Made by a program: the position numbers and the translations under genes
Shown: positions 30,945 through 42,149 of the stretch, in pieces
Layout of the letters: each line of letters opens with the position of its first letter
How positions within the stretch are numbered: position 1 is the first letter of the stretch
The notes under the pieces: model-generated
Database searches by the model: none
What the model saw: the letters and a program-made list of their open reading frames with translations, nothing else
Told to the model about the DNA's origin: nothing
Origin: Evernia prunastri
Taxonomy: Eukaryota > Ascomycota > Lecanoromycetes > Lecanorales > Parmeliaceae
Direction of reading: 5' to 3'
DNA: 64,000 nucleotides
NCBI GenBank assembly: GCA_003184365.1
Contig: NKYR01000026.1
Coordinates: 290,420 to 354,419, forward strand

Positions 30945-31427
30945 ATGCAAAACTCTCAATCAAATCAAAATTCGACTCAGCCGCTCCCCACCATGGAAAC
31001 ATCGAAGCAACAAACCTCTCCTCCAAAGGCTTTGCCTTCTCATACGAAGTCGGCCCAGCTCCGAGCCGAGGAGGTGGGATACTTTGATCCCGAATACCAG
31101 CAGGAGCCGGGAAATCCGAATGGTCCAGTTGTCAATGCGGAAAGCATGTGATCCACAACGATGTCTTTGTTTTCACGGACTGCCTTAAGGACTTGGCAGT
31201 GCAACGCGGAGAGACAGACGTCAAGGTAGTCATGACTGCTTGTTTTCGTGGGTCCGCATGAATGCGATATTCTATGGAGTTGACTCACCTTTTAGCGTGA
31301 CGCAAATCTGGATCTTTGGTACACTCTATTAAACAATCGGTTCAAAACGAGAACAGCTGTGGCATTGTCGCAGTTGATGGGCCAAATGTATAAGCTGAAC
31401 GACATTCAACACAGCGCCCAGGGCTAG
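30945..31427 (+). pseudogene. Degraded copy of a dispersed fungal gag-like/retroelement-associated protein
   Basis: It begins with an ATG and a Gln/Ser-rich leader, then EEVGYFDPEYQ and GPVVNA. A missing base near 31138-31144 shifts the frame into KHVIHNDVFVFTDCLKDLA and FRGSA. A TGA follows at 31259-31261. A second shift near 31295 leads to LWYTLLNNRFKTRTAVALSQL, ending at TAG 31425. The order of motifs (GYFDP, VNAGKHV, the F-D-KDL helix, CLRGSA, WYT-L-NRFK) matches a family I know from many ascomycete genomes as repeated, gag-like sequences near transposons. The copy is clearly non-functional and lacks the usual C-terminal part. Confidence 0.6.
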
Positions 31428-31559
31428 TGGTTGTTTCCCCACTCGCCCGAGCACTTTGATTACGTAAGCATCTCCGTCTGCTTTAAAGACCGGCTTGCCT
31501 TTACTGTTGTACAAGTATTTTGACCCACTTCAACACAATCCCACCTCTCATAAATTACC

Positions 31560-33032
31560 ATGAGACTCCTCAATTTACCAGTCGAGGTCTTCGCGGAGGT
31601 CCTGCAACACACAGTGCTCGTTGTAGGGGTTGGTAGAGCGTTTCGACTAAGGCTAGTCTGCAGTAAGGCTTGCGCTTTTCTCAGGGAAGACAGTCCATTA
31701 ATCTGATCTGCAGAGGTTTTTTACGAGGAAGTGCTTCGTGCTATCTTCGACACCAGAGCTATTCAAGAATATTCACGATGCTGTATTGACAGTAGCCCGG
31801 AAGCAGATACAATTATATCGAGATACGCAGAAGCAAGATCTTTGGCTGATGTGAGAAACAACAATCCTCTCACGAGTTTGATTCGTCGTGCCGCGGATGT
31901 CCTTGTGCTCAGCGACGGCATGGACGGCCGACATACATGGGAGACAAATATACGTGCTCTGTGTCAGGCAGCCACAAGTTACTGCCATCCTGAGAGGGTG
32001 CTAGAACTATTGGACTCAAAGAATGACGGCAGTAGCATTCGGAATGAAGGTGCGTCCCTAGATTCAAAAATGGAAAGCGAAAACAAGATGCACGCCTTCG
32101 TTGGAGCTGCACACACAGGCAACATTGTGAAGGTCCGGGAAATACTAGCAAGTGGTGCCGACGTGAACCGTGAAAGCAGCTGCTTCGGTCGCCCATTAGA
32201 ATGCGCATGCAGAGGAGGCCACGAAGACATTGTGAGGCTGCTCCTCGAGCACGGAGCTGATGCCGATCCCGCATTGCCCCCTTGTGGTTTGCGCTCAAAG
32301 CTACCAGGCTTTGGCACTCCTTTACAATCAGCATGTTTTGGAAGCAATGAGAACATAGTTCGCCTGCTTTTGAAACTAATATACAGAGCCAGACCAGCTT
32401 CTAGAGTATGTCATTTCGCCGCTCTGCAAGCGGCTCGGATGGGCCATTTGAACATCGTGATGCTGCTTTTGGAAAACGAGACGCCAGAAGAGATACAGAG
32501 AGGGCGTCTATTATCAGAGGCTTCGAAGTATGGCCAACTGGACTTCGTCCGCATGGTTCTCGACAATGGAGCATTTTCATTGCCCAATCGTAATTATTCT
32601 TTGCGTCTTTCTCTCGATGAGGCTAGCAGTCGCGGTTACCATGGTATTGTGCAGCTGCTCCTGGCTCATGGTGACAAAGGGATACACGGAGACTTCCAGA
32701 AACCACTTTTTGTGGCATGCAAAAGGGGTTACGAACGAGTCGTACGCTTACTTCTCGAGCACGGAGCGGAAATCCGCGTTTTGCTAAAGAACCTCGCCTT
32801 ACCTGCACGTAGTGGCCAAGCGCACATAGTCCTTTTCCTCCTGGAAAGGCAGGCGCATCTCGATCCCAAAGATTGGAGCGATCAAGGCCACCGTGCTCTT
32901 TATGTAGCCAAGTCTGAAGGCCATGATTCCGTGGTGCGCATTCTTGCCGACCATGGAGTCGACTTGTGGAAGTTTGGGTGGGGCAAGCCCGCGCTGAAAT
33001 CGGTTGTTGAGCCTAGTGGGCCTAGCGGATAG
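31560..33032 (+). CDS. F-box-like/ankyrin-repeat protein
   Basis: Exons 31560..31662 and 31714..33032 give 473 aa; the 51-bp intron has a GTAAGG donor and CTGCAG acceptor. The N-terminus (LLNLPVEVFAEVLQHTV, then LRLVCKVFYEEVLRAIF) resembles a short F-box-like helix region. About eight ankyrin-type repeats follow from residue ~165, for example GRPLECACRGGHEDIVRLLL, then EHGADADP; CKRGYERVVRLLL; and SEGHDSVVRILADHGVDL. Family knowledge: F-box/ankyrin proteins may recruit targets to SCF ubiquitin ligases, and ankyrin arrays are general binding surfaces. The gene is complete, unlike related relics nearby. Its targets are unknown. Confidence 0.8.
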
Positions 33033-33394
33033 AGCCTCAAGCCTGTATAACTTGCTGTTGGGCAGGATGTTCGAGAATAATGCAGCTCCTGATAGCGGAA
33101 GGGAGATCCGAACGATGGAGACCCTAGGGTGCTTTGTTATGAATCTCGGAAGTCTGAAGACAAGCAGAATAACGGTCTTGTTCTCTTGGGGAAAATACTG
33201 CCCTCTTCAACACAAAGACTATCGGTAGGAACAAAGGCAATATCAATACCGCTGTCTGGCATCTTTCACGCGTAGAACAATGCGACTTCTTAGCACCTAT
33301 CTCATTCCCGATATAACCTTACTCCACCTCCCACCGCATTCCCCCAACAACCACAAAATCTCAAACTCCATCTCCAAATTTCCACCCACAAACC

Positions 33395-33754
33395 ATGTCC
33401 GCTCCCTTCCCCAAATTCTACCTCCACCACTTCACCTGCAGCCACCGCGAATCCCACCACGGCATCCTCGTCAGCGACCGCAACGTCCTCGCCATCCCCC
33501 ACCCGTGCGCCCGCTGCGAACCCCACACCGCGGCCGGCCAGGACCGGCTCCGGACCATGCTGAGCTGGAACGGTCTGATGGTGCCGTATCTCACCAAGGA
33601 CGGCGATGTTGTCGTGGCGCACCAGGGTTCGACAAAGTACCCGGCGCTGCTGAGCGTTTGGGAGAGGGGCGGGAGGTGCGGGGTTGAGGTTTTGGACACG
33701 GATGAGGCGGAGGCGAGGGCGGGGAGGGAGGTTTTTGGGATGGTGAGGGGATGA
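33395..33754 (+). CDS. Small hypothetical protein
   Basis: A 119-aa single exon with strongly GC-ending codons, unlike the flanking DNA. Its ATG follows a CA-rich leader typical of this genome. It contains four Cys/His-rich positions (FTCSHRESHHG and HPCARCEPH) that could bind a metal, followed by a compact alpha/beta-like region (LSWNGLMVPYLTKDGDVVVAH). The family is not recognised. There are no membrane segments and no signal peptide. Confidence 0.55.
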   Translation: MSAPFPKFYLHHFTCSHRESHHGILVSDRNVLAIPHPCARCEPHTAAGQDRLRTMLSWNGLMVPYLTKDGDVVVAHQGSTKYPALLSVWERGGRCGVEVLDTDEAEARAGREVFGMVRG

Positions 33755-35433
33755 AGAGGGGTGGTAGGGGAGAGTGAGAGGATGGAGGGGAGTGGGTGGA
33801 TAGGGTTCTGGTAAGTGGGTCTGTTAGCTAGTGGTGATCATCTGGCTTTGGGAGATCTATTGCGCCTTACAATGTTTTCTTTTTCCATCTAGGTTTCCAT
33901 TGTGTAATGGATGGCATCGTTCCAGATTCCACAGCATGTGTGGAGATCTTCTGTGCCTTTGCAATATTTTCTTTCTCCATTTAGGTTTCCATTATTTTCG
34001 AGAAAAAAGGGTCAGTGTGGTCTTCGAAAACAAATGTTGTCTCCTCAGGATGCGGATATAAAATCAAGAGTTGCGCAGCGAGGATTGTTTTTCGTTTCCA
34101 TTGCAATAAGAGTGCTGAGTTTGATCAGAGTCCTGGCAGGTTCAGAGTTGGTTCCGCGTAACCTCTTTCTAACACTTCCGGCATAGAGCTGTCAATGAAG
34201 AAACATTGTTCGCTGATTTGCCTTGCTTCTTGGTGGTTGTACAACAGTACATATCGCGCGTCTCAGCGCGCTGCGCGGCACAGCAGTGTTGTTAGATGAT
34301 GCATATATGATCCCGCTCCGGGCTATCAGCTATATGATAGCTGATGAGGACAAGAAGTGTGTTGATATATGATGAATTGGTGGAGCAATCATGAACGACA
34401 ATGAGGGAATGCATGGACGGCACTGGGCGAATAAGCGAGTACGCTGACAGCGCGCTGGGTCGGCCATGTTGGGGACCGCTTTCCGCCAAGAGACAGTCCG
34501 TGGGAGGATCCAGCCATAGCTCTATCCATTTGGACGATCAGTCTCTACCAATGGAGTTTGGAGTCTGGTTGTTCTGAATATGACTTGATGAGCAAGTTAA
34601 AGGCATAACTTCTTGAGTATGCCGTTTGCTGCGCCTGACTCGCCCTTAAAAGACAGCCTGAGACTCAGTAGCCGCCCGGGGAATCGCTGCCGAAAATCCA
34701 TCTAAGTAGGTCTTTCTCTCCATTTTCCACCTATCATCCATTGCGCATGTCCTGTGCGTCAAGTACAACCATGGAATTCCCAAAAGATAACACCTTGATG
34801 TTAAGTGTTATTGATAGGTGCCTTCGAAAGTCTGTGTTTCAGAGTGTAAGCCTTGCTGTGTGGTCATTGGCTATAAACCGAGATCACAACAATCATTGGC
34901 GCCGCAGCGTAGTCTGAAACCTTGCCCCATAAACAGCATCATGAACTTCGAAGTCTTGTCTATACAAGTCTCGAAGCCCGACGGATTGCCTGTCATGATC
35001 TTGGCGAATTTTCGTTGAGCAGTGTGCATCGATTTAGAGGAACAAAAAGCAGTCTCGCAGACCTGCCCTTAACCACCATACACCTTTCAAAGATTTCAAT
35101 TGGTAAGAATCCAAGGCCTTTGGCCACACTAACCTGCAATGCAGGGCGCAGGCATGATCAGCAAGGGTGATTACATCCTGAAGGCTTGCAGCCTCGTCCC
35201 AGCCTCCCCTCATCCTCCACATCATGAGCATGGATTCCTCAGAAAAAATCTACGTCGGTCACATCCTCGCAGTGGGTCTTGTGATGTCCGCTCGTTGTAT
35301 TTTCCAATTGTTTTTACTAACGATGCGGACTCGCCTTCATTATTCGCTCTGCTACTTCGCTTATTTTTCAGCCTTCTTTTAAAGAGTATATCAACTTTCC
35401 CAACCCAAACACACTTTCCTCAATATCCGCAAA
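33755..35433. other. Intergenic region, no gene seen
   Basis: A 1.7-kb stretch of short frames. Two near-identical 20-odd-base words occur at about 33880-33903 and 33968-33991 (TTTTCTTTYTCCATYTAGGTTTCC), a small local duplication. Confidence 0.5.
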
Positions 35434-36720
35434 ATGGATCCAGCATCAGCAGCCGGAATTGCCATAAGTTTGGCCAGCCTGGCGTTGCGAATAGGCACGG
35501 TAGCGACGACTTTCAGGGATGTTGTACGCAAATACAAGAAGGCAGAGTTCACTGTCGAATTATTGGCACAGAACCTCGATATATTCGGGCAGGCATGGAA
35601 AAGAATTGGCCTATGGCTCCAGGAGTGCGCAGAAGCAGGAAGCATACTTGACAATGACACGATTGAGTCAGTAAAGCGTTCCTTGAAGATTGGTACTCTG
35701 GTCATGGACGACTTCGAGAAAGACCTGGAGACATACCATGCCAAGAAGCTCAATTTCTCAAGGCGATCCAACCTGATCTTGGACGACAAGATTCTAAGAG
35801 ATCATCAAACCCGTATAGGTAACCAAATCCACTCTATGAGCCTGTTGTTGCTGGCGGTGAACCTGTGAGCATTCTACATCTTTTTTCAACATCACGCCTA
35901 AACGTCCTCCTCATTCCGTGCGACGAACAGGTTCGTTAATCTGACTCACCTTACGCTGAATCTCTCAAGTCCAACCCCAAAGGGCCGCTCAGAGATGTTT
36001 CAAAGACCAGAAGACCAGTCCCGAATACCGAGCAAAGACCCACAGTCAATAGAATCCGGCTACTTGCTCAGACCGGACAAGTTTCCGACCCCTATCTTCG
36101 AGGAGCTGTTGCTTGGAGTCGCACACTACATAGTGAGTGCTTGTTTCCTTGTCTTATGATCATGTATGGACGTAGACTCATCATGCTCGACTGCGCAGAA
36201 AAAAAGCATAACGTCATGGGATACCCAGCTTACGCCAAAAAAGCTCGCAACCTTCTACAAACAAGTCGGCGGAAATTGGGACTCGCTCTTTCGCCAAACC
36301 TCGCAAGACTCTCTTACCTTTCTCTACCAAACCCTTGACTGCGATTACACCATAGAGTCAGAAAAAGGTCCTCACGCACCGGTCGCGGTACCAGCCCTGA
36401 CACCTGCCGGCTTCGCGAGATGGCAGAGGATCCAGCTTCTACTGAGGCCGGAAGAGCATGTGGCTTTCTTGCAAACTGCTGTGAGGAGCTTCATTCTGAC
36501 AAACCCGACTACCGGCGCGTCATTTCCCAGCGTATTGCCCAAGGAGAATCTGCCAAGTCAACCTGATGAGGAGACCACGGAGTGGTTTATGAAGTTGGGG
36601 GAGAAGGTGGAGTCGGGACCGCATGCGGCGGCGTGGAGGAAGATGCAGAGGGGTTGTGACAAAAGGTCAAGCTTCCTAGGACGTAAGCTCACGGGTCTAC
36701 TGCGATACTCATGCCTGTGA
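35434..36720 (+). CDS. STAND-type fungal N-terminal domain fused to DUF7514
   Basis: Exons 35434..35864, 35931..36132 and 36199..36720 give 384 aa; both 66-bp introns have GTGAGY donors. Residues ~1-150 match the helical N-terminal domain common in fungal STAND/NACHT and incompatibility-type proteins (MDPASAAGIAISLASLALR, then FRDVVRKYKKAEFTVELLAQ). A disordered linker leads to DUF7514-type sequence: FPTPIFEELLLGVAHYI across the second junction, then TQLTPKKLATFYK, LTFLYQTLDCDYTIE and PALTPAGFARWQRIQLLLRP. This couples a signalling-type N-terminus to a domain of unknown function without an NTPase. The last ~20 residues may be read-through of an unrecognised intron. Confidence 0.75.
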
Positions 36721-36821
36721 GCAAGGCAGCGAAATGCAAGATAAAAAGCGGACAGTCCACGGACTTGATGTGCACGCTAGATTTGGGATGTCGCGTATGC
36801 TAGGTTCACATAAGCGTTCAC

Positions 36822-37757
36822 GTGGTTACCATATACGCAGGCGTATATGGCCACATTTCTGTTATGGAGACATTGCTCAATTATGCTACTAAGATTAGCA
36901 AGGGAGATATCAAAAGAAGGTGTCAGTCCCTTCACTTTGCAACAACATGCCGTCAGAGATCCGGGATAAGACTCCACATACGCCATGGCGCTCAAGTTAA
37001 CGCCGAGATCCTTTTGCTCAATAATTTCAAAGTATTTTCGTTATCCGGTTTAATGGAACATGCTGACACATCGATCGAATCAGCGGCCACACTTTTCGAG
37101 CCTTCCGATATGTCTGGATACAAACGCTCACATTGAGCCATGATTGCAGCCAAACATCCACAACATCAGAGGAGTCTGTCGTGGAAAGGAGCTGGCATGA
37201 AAGCTAATACTTACGTTGCTCCTAGGCCCCTATGGTTGGCCTGCATATCAGATCTCTCGAATTTCCGGACACTCGTCGCGTTTCGAGCTAAGAGGGTCGG
37301 AAAGACAGAAGCGAGTCTGCACAATGTCGTCGCGAAATTTGACTCTTTTTGGGCCTAAAAAATCCTTTTGAAGCATGGTGATTACATAGTAATCGAAGAT
37401 GACGACGGATAGGCTAATCCGGATGGATATCTGACCTCGACTTCACCTTTTGACGGAAGGTGGCGGCGACATTGAATTAATGCCGGAATTCACATACTGC
37501 AATCCCGAGCCGTCCTTTCTTTAAGGGGATAGCAGAAAATAGGAGATGAAGTTATGACGAAGCCAGTGCTGGATCGACGCGCCGACGTGGATGCCATGAA
37601 GGGCCAAAGATGTGGCCCACCATATCCGGCCATCTCCAACCTCAACCGTAGGCTCAGCAAGCTGCTTATCAGATCGGGTTCCCGCGTTCCGGCAAGAACA
37701 GATGGGCTTTCGTGCGGACTAGGAAGTCCAAGCGAGATTGCCGTTCGCAGGCGCTAA
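36822..37757 (+). pseudogene. Decayed ankyrin-repeat gene
   Basis: Ankyrin-like pieces lie in sequence but in changing frames, broken by stops: YAGVYGHISVMETLLNYATK, then LHFATTCRQRSGIRL with IRHGAQVNAE; farther on ILLKHGDYIVIEDDDG and, after 37620, LNRRLSKLLIRSGSRVPAR. No open frame links them and no start is evident. The DNA is less GC-rich than the intact ankyrin gene at 31.6-33.0 kb. This is most likely a dead relative of that family. Confidence 0.5.
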
Positions 37758-40194
37758 AGTGCGCGTTGACCATCTGGCGCCGCCGACCGTTGGATTTCTA
37801 CTTTCGAGCTATTGTCAGGTCAGTATGACTGCTTCGCCATACCACCGATGGGAGAGACTTGAGAAACCAAAGGCAATTTTGAAGTTGAGGGAGATTGAAT
37901 GATTACGACGATGAAGACGACTTCGATCAATCCCAACGACGTGGTTTGATGACATCCTATTTTCTTTTCTCATATTGGGTAAATGGTCTCTTACAGTCGT
38001 ATGCACGCAGACAAGATCGAGATCAGCATTGACTAGGAATGGAAAGAGCTTGTCCCCCACCCCGGCAGCCCTCCGAAACGTATGTTCGACTGAGAAATAA
38101 GGCAACACGTACCAAGCAGCCTGTTTCTGTCTTTAGGTAATTCGCTCGACGATCAGTAGCATCAACATAGGGAACCATTGCGGCAGCAAGCGTCGATACT
38201 AGATGCCGTTTATGTATGTCTGCGTCAGCTGCGGTTGTTGTCGGGGTAGTCACGCCGGGCGCAGTGATCAAAGATGTGGATGTTACAGTGACTGATGCTC
38301 GTGCGATAAGTCCTTGTGGCATTTGAGGTGATTGGCCCAGTGATTGTACTTGAGACACTACGATACCACCACTTTCGTTTCTCTAGAGACTATGAAGAGA
38401 ATCGGATGAGGCGTCAATTCGGATCTGGTGGAGGTATCTGTTTGTGGGTCGACGACGAGTATTGCAGAGGAGAAAGCTTTTGCTTATATGACAACATTCT
38501 TGATCTCGCACTCAGACTTGCCCTCTTCGAGCGAGTCCTTGAATGTGACTCCAGAGTATCCTGCCTATCATTATCAACCCACTCATTCAAAGAACAGCGG
38601 TGATTTGGTCTCATACCGATGTTTCCTATCAGTCAAAAGTAATTCCAGTTGCGGGGTACAAGGCAAAAAAAGCAGAAATGCTGGCGTCAGGTCATTTGAT
38701 GTCAAAGCCTCGCATACGAACGGCCTGTGCCTGTGGAGCGTAGGCTTCTCCGCTCGAGAGGTCAAGGCAACAGACTACGTGTTAGCGTTCGAAGATCATA
38801 TGGCTGACCGGAGACTGGGTCATTGAAGTCGTGTTGGTCAAACAGCAGTCCTACACTTTCTCTGACTCATCTGCCAGTATCTGTGACTTGTTTTGTGATA
38901 GGCAGAAAGGAGGAGGGTGGGTCGCAGATGAATTCTAGGCAGATATCCACGCCGAAGAGGCTCGAAGAAAGACTCAGTTTTCCTCGGAAAAAAGAGGCTT
39001 GTTGGATGAAGCTGGTTTACTAGTCGACCCCGTCTTTTCTTGTTCAAGAAGGGCGGAAAATGCCTGACATAATCGAGCTCATGATTCAAATGCGAGACGT
39101 TCGAGTGGTCCACATACCCCTGCAGTGTTCATTCCGCCGATAGATCTTAGCGAGCGTCCAATGATTTTCCAGCACTCACTTGAAAATGAAACTTGATAGC
39201 TCCGTCTACTTCGAACACGAGATGACCGCAAGGCCTCGCATCAAGAAATGGAAACTTGATAATCATTATGCTAAATTGGTGAAGGTGACCGATCCGACAC
39301 TTCGTTCGCCTGCAAATGACGCTACAGAAACGTGCAGTGAGATGAATTAGCAGCGTCGAGAATGCTGGATCCCTCACCAAAATACGCACAGCAAAAATTT
39401 GTGATATCTCCTTAAGATAGCATCGGCTGTTCAAGGGATACGGACTGTCGGCCTCCATTCACTTTCCCATCCATGGAATTGCCTATCGAGATCCACGCCA
39501 TTGTCTAACAGTCTCATTTCTCACGGGTGGCGGCCGTGGGCGCGGCGAGCAGACTCTCAACAACAGTGGCAAGCCCAGGCCAGATTCAACCTCCATCAAT
39601 GGTCTAGGGACATACGATCACAGAAGATTCTTCCGCGGGAAGGTATAGACTAGTGTTACGACTATGCAAAGCGTCAGCACTGCAGGGTGATTTCAGAAGC
39701 CTTGCAATATCTCAAAGAACGGAAAGCTGGCGCCCAAGAGATCTCGCGAAGAAGCTCTTGCATAGGACCTGCTTTACGCCCCCAGCACAGCCAAGACAAA
39801 CATTACCAAACAAATCATGATGGTGTGCTCAAACCAGCTTCTGCCATCAGTATCTCTGGCGAAGCATCTGAAGTGTAGATAGGAGGAGCTGAACATTGAT
39901 TGTAACGGCTCTGAAGCTCATAGCCTTGGGATGTGCTTCTTACGGGCTTGGTGGTTGCCGAGAGTCCCACCCTGCAAATTTGCGGAGCAAGAGATGGACA
40001 CCGATCACCATTGAAGAGTAGATCTTGGACGCAAGCAGAAAACCAAAACCACTTAGTGTGTCATGCGTTGAATCGCATTCTCATTGTTGTTGAGACAGGA
40101 AGAGATGCAGAGGGCTGCGTTCCAAACGATCACAATTGAACTATCCTACCCAGTGCCTAGGAAGGCAGGGCATGCCGGGGGAACTCGGTCTAAC
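37758..40194. other. Gene-poor stretch, possible gene relics
   Basis: There are 2.4 kb without a supportable gene. A minus-strand frame at 38110-38358 followed by a GTACGT donor could be one exon of something. At 39474 an F-box-like start (MELPIEIHAIV) is stopped after 11 codons. Two 45-codon plus-strand runs around 38940-39210 are separated by stops. I regard the region as decayed accessory DNA. Confidence 0.4.
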
Positions 40195-41223
40195 TTAGCT
40201 AACAGCAACACCTTCCACCGCCATTACCACTGTCTGATTCATACTTGCAAACGTCAAGTCCGGCAGCGGGCCACCACTGAGGGTGAGAGCAAATTCGCCG
40301 GAATTAATGACTGTTCGACCGCCCTCACGCCTCACGTCGATTTCCAGCCCGCATTCCAACAAAATTCTGGCGGCGGCTATGATGAGATCGGACAGCCTGA
40401 TATAATCGAGAGACGTCGGCCTAATTGCTGATAATGTCATCGTGCACTGGCCACGTCGGTACACAGGCAGGCTACCGCCTCCACTCCGCCTCTGGGGGGT
40501 CTTCACTCGGTCTTGTGCAAGTAGCAAGATGAACAAGGACAAGCAGTCCTTGATGAGAATTGGGGGCGTTGCATGCTCTTCAAAGCACATTATCCCTGCA
40601 TTCAGGGTTTCACCAAGGCTAGAAGAGGAGTTGGAGCTGGACGGAAGAGCGAGATTTGAAGAAGGCGGAGGTGAAGTGGCCAGCGCAGGGCTTGCAGCTC
40701 TTTCACTTGGTGGAGGATTGAGGTCCAAAAGGTTACTGCGTGGAGTAGCGGCGGGGGTGAATACGATTTGCTTGAAGATTTTCTTCGGGCCCACGTATAA
40801 GCTGCCTCCGACATTCTCCGAGGTTCCCACAAGACACTGACGAATGATACGGGCTGTGGCAATCGCCATGTCGAGTACACTGAATTTGTCTGTGAGGTCT
40901 TCACGCCCAATGGTCGTGGAGTAGAAACCTGTCGTGCAATTGCCTTCGTTTTTGAGCTGCCCTTCTGTGTGCTCGATTATTAAGCTGACAATGGGATCAA
41001 TAAGATACCCATAAATGATGATAAAACAGTCATCTAGAACTACTGCCGATACCTTTCTCGGTCTTAGCGCCTGAGGGACGTAACAAGTTGGAACCGGTAC
41101 GACGGCCAACGTGCTGGGTACCACAAGTCCAAGAGCTAGTGCGGTGTCTGACTGCAATGGTATGCGGTAAAACGTAGGAAGGGCGAGGAACCACAAGCAA
41201 ACAAGCCGCAAGGTTTTTATCAT
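40195..41223 (-). CDS. Secreted hypothetical protein
   Basis: A 342-aa single exon. I chose the ATG at 41223 because it opens a signal peptide (MIKTLRLVCLWFLALPTFYR); the frame is open for 32 further codons upstream. The mature part has an N-half with FIIIYGYLIDPIVSLIIEH. A central low-complexity Ser/Pro-rich linker includes a poly-Ser run (NSSSSLGE). The C-half alternates hydrophobic and charged residues. The two halves share similar helical segments (DMAIATARIIRQCLVG and DLIIAAARILLECGLE), each followed by a G-rich strand, which suggests an internal duplication. No family is recognised; an effector-like or cell-wall role would be speculation. Confidence 0.6.
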   Translation of the reverse strand: MIKTLRLVCLWFLALPTFYRIPLQSDTALALGLVVPSTLAVVPVPTCYVPQALRPRKVSAVVLDDCFIIIYGYLIDPIVSLIIEHTEGQLKNEGNCTTGFYSTTIGREDLTDKFSVLDMAIATARIIRQCLVGTSENVGGSLYVGPKKIFKQIVFTPAATPRSNLLDLNPPPSERAASPALATSPPPSSNLALPSSSNSSSSLGETLNAGIMCFEEHATPPILIKDCLSLFILLLAQDRVKTPQRRSGGGSLPVYRRGQCTMTLSAIRPTSLDYIRLSDLIIAAARILLECGLEIDVRREGGRTVINSGEFALTLSGGPLPDLTFASMNQTVVMAVEGVAVS

Positions 41224-42149
41224 TCTGGAGGCTGATCCCTTATGGTCTGGTTGGAAAATTGGAGAAGAGGATGTGCAAAGCCGTTTCTTGAAGGAATGGA
41301 GATATCGGCCATTGTGCAAATACGCAAGCTCTGATCGGCGCTGGCGTTGTACAACATACTGCGGAAGCTGAGTGGAAGTTTTCTTGCGACTGCGTGTTTC
41401 ACAATGACCTCAGGCGTCTCTTGCGAACCAAAAAAATCACGATGTTAGCCATAAAATCTGCAGTTAAAGCGACGAACAGTAACAGCACCACACAGCAGCG
41501 TAACTAGCCTATCTTACCCCCCCCCCATCTTTCCGCGCATCCGAATGTTCCGTCGAATTCCTAGATAGTGATATAGGAGGGTATCTATGGTATTTGTGAT
41601 CCAAAGTTGATACCGGAAACGAAGATTCCATGCATACGAAACAAGTGTCTCATGTTGGTGTACTTTCTCGGCTCAGGGAGAAGCTGTAGACGACTTGGAA
41701 ACCATGATTTGACAACATCTTTGCTTGTCCGACACGTCACAGGGCACTTTTTGCTGTCTTCTACCTTCACACAGCAAATGCCACGGCCGCTGCAACATGA
41801 GACACGCACATTTAGTAGAGTAGCTGGATGCATGAAATCGTTTGGGGAGAATTGCAACTCTCACCGCACTCCCCTCAGCAATGCAGAGTCGGCCACTAAG
41901 CGTGCCTCCTCAAACTTTGCCAAAGTACTATTTCCGCGGTACATCTCAGATGCTGGAGTTTGCTGATTGGCTTATTAGCAGCGAACCCCCGCAAGTCGCA
42001 GCGATTGTAATTGTGGAACCACGATTCGAGTTCCTCGTCCGCCAAGGAAGCCTCGGCTAACCTTCCTAACAACATCTCTATCAACCCTCCCCGTTATTTT
42101 TCCTCCTTGCTCTCACTCCGAAACATTTCCACCAATCCGCCCTCCCAAC
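41224..42149. other. Divergent intergenic region
   Basis: Lies between the secreted-protein gene (minus) and AIM32 (plus). It holds a C run at 41517-41526 and only short frames. Confidence 0.5.

Noticed and set aside
38880..39210. Two 45-codon plus-strand runs in one frame separated by stops
   Set aside because: Runs of this length are expected by chance and no family motif is visible; mentioned only as possible decay.
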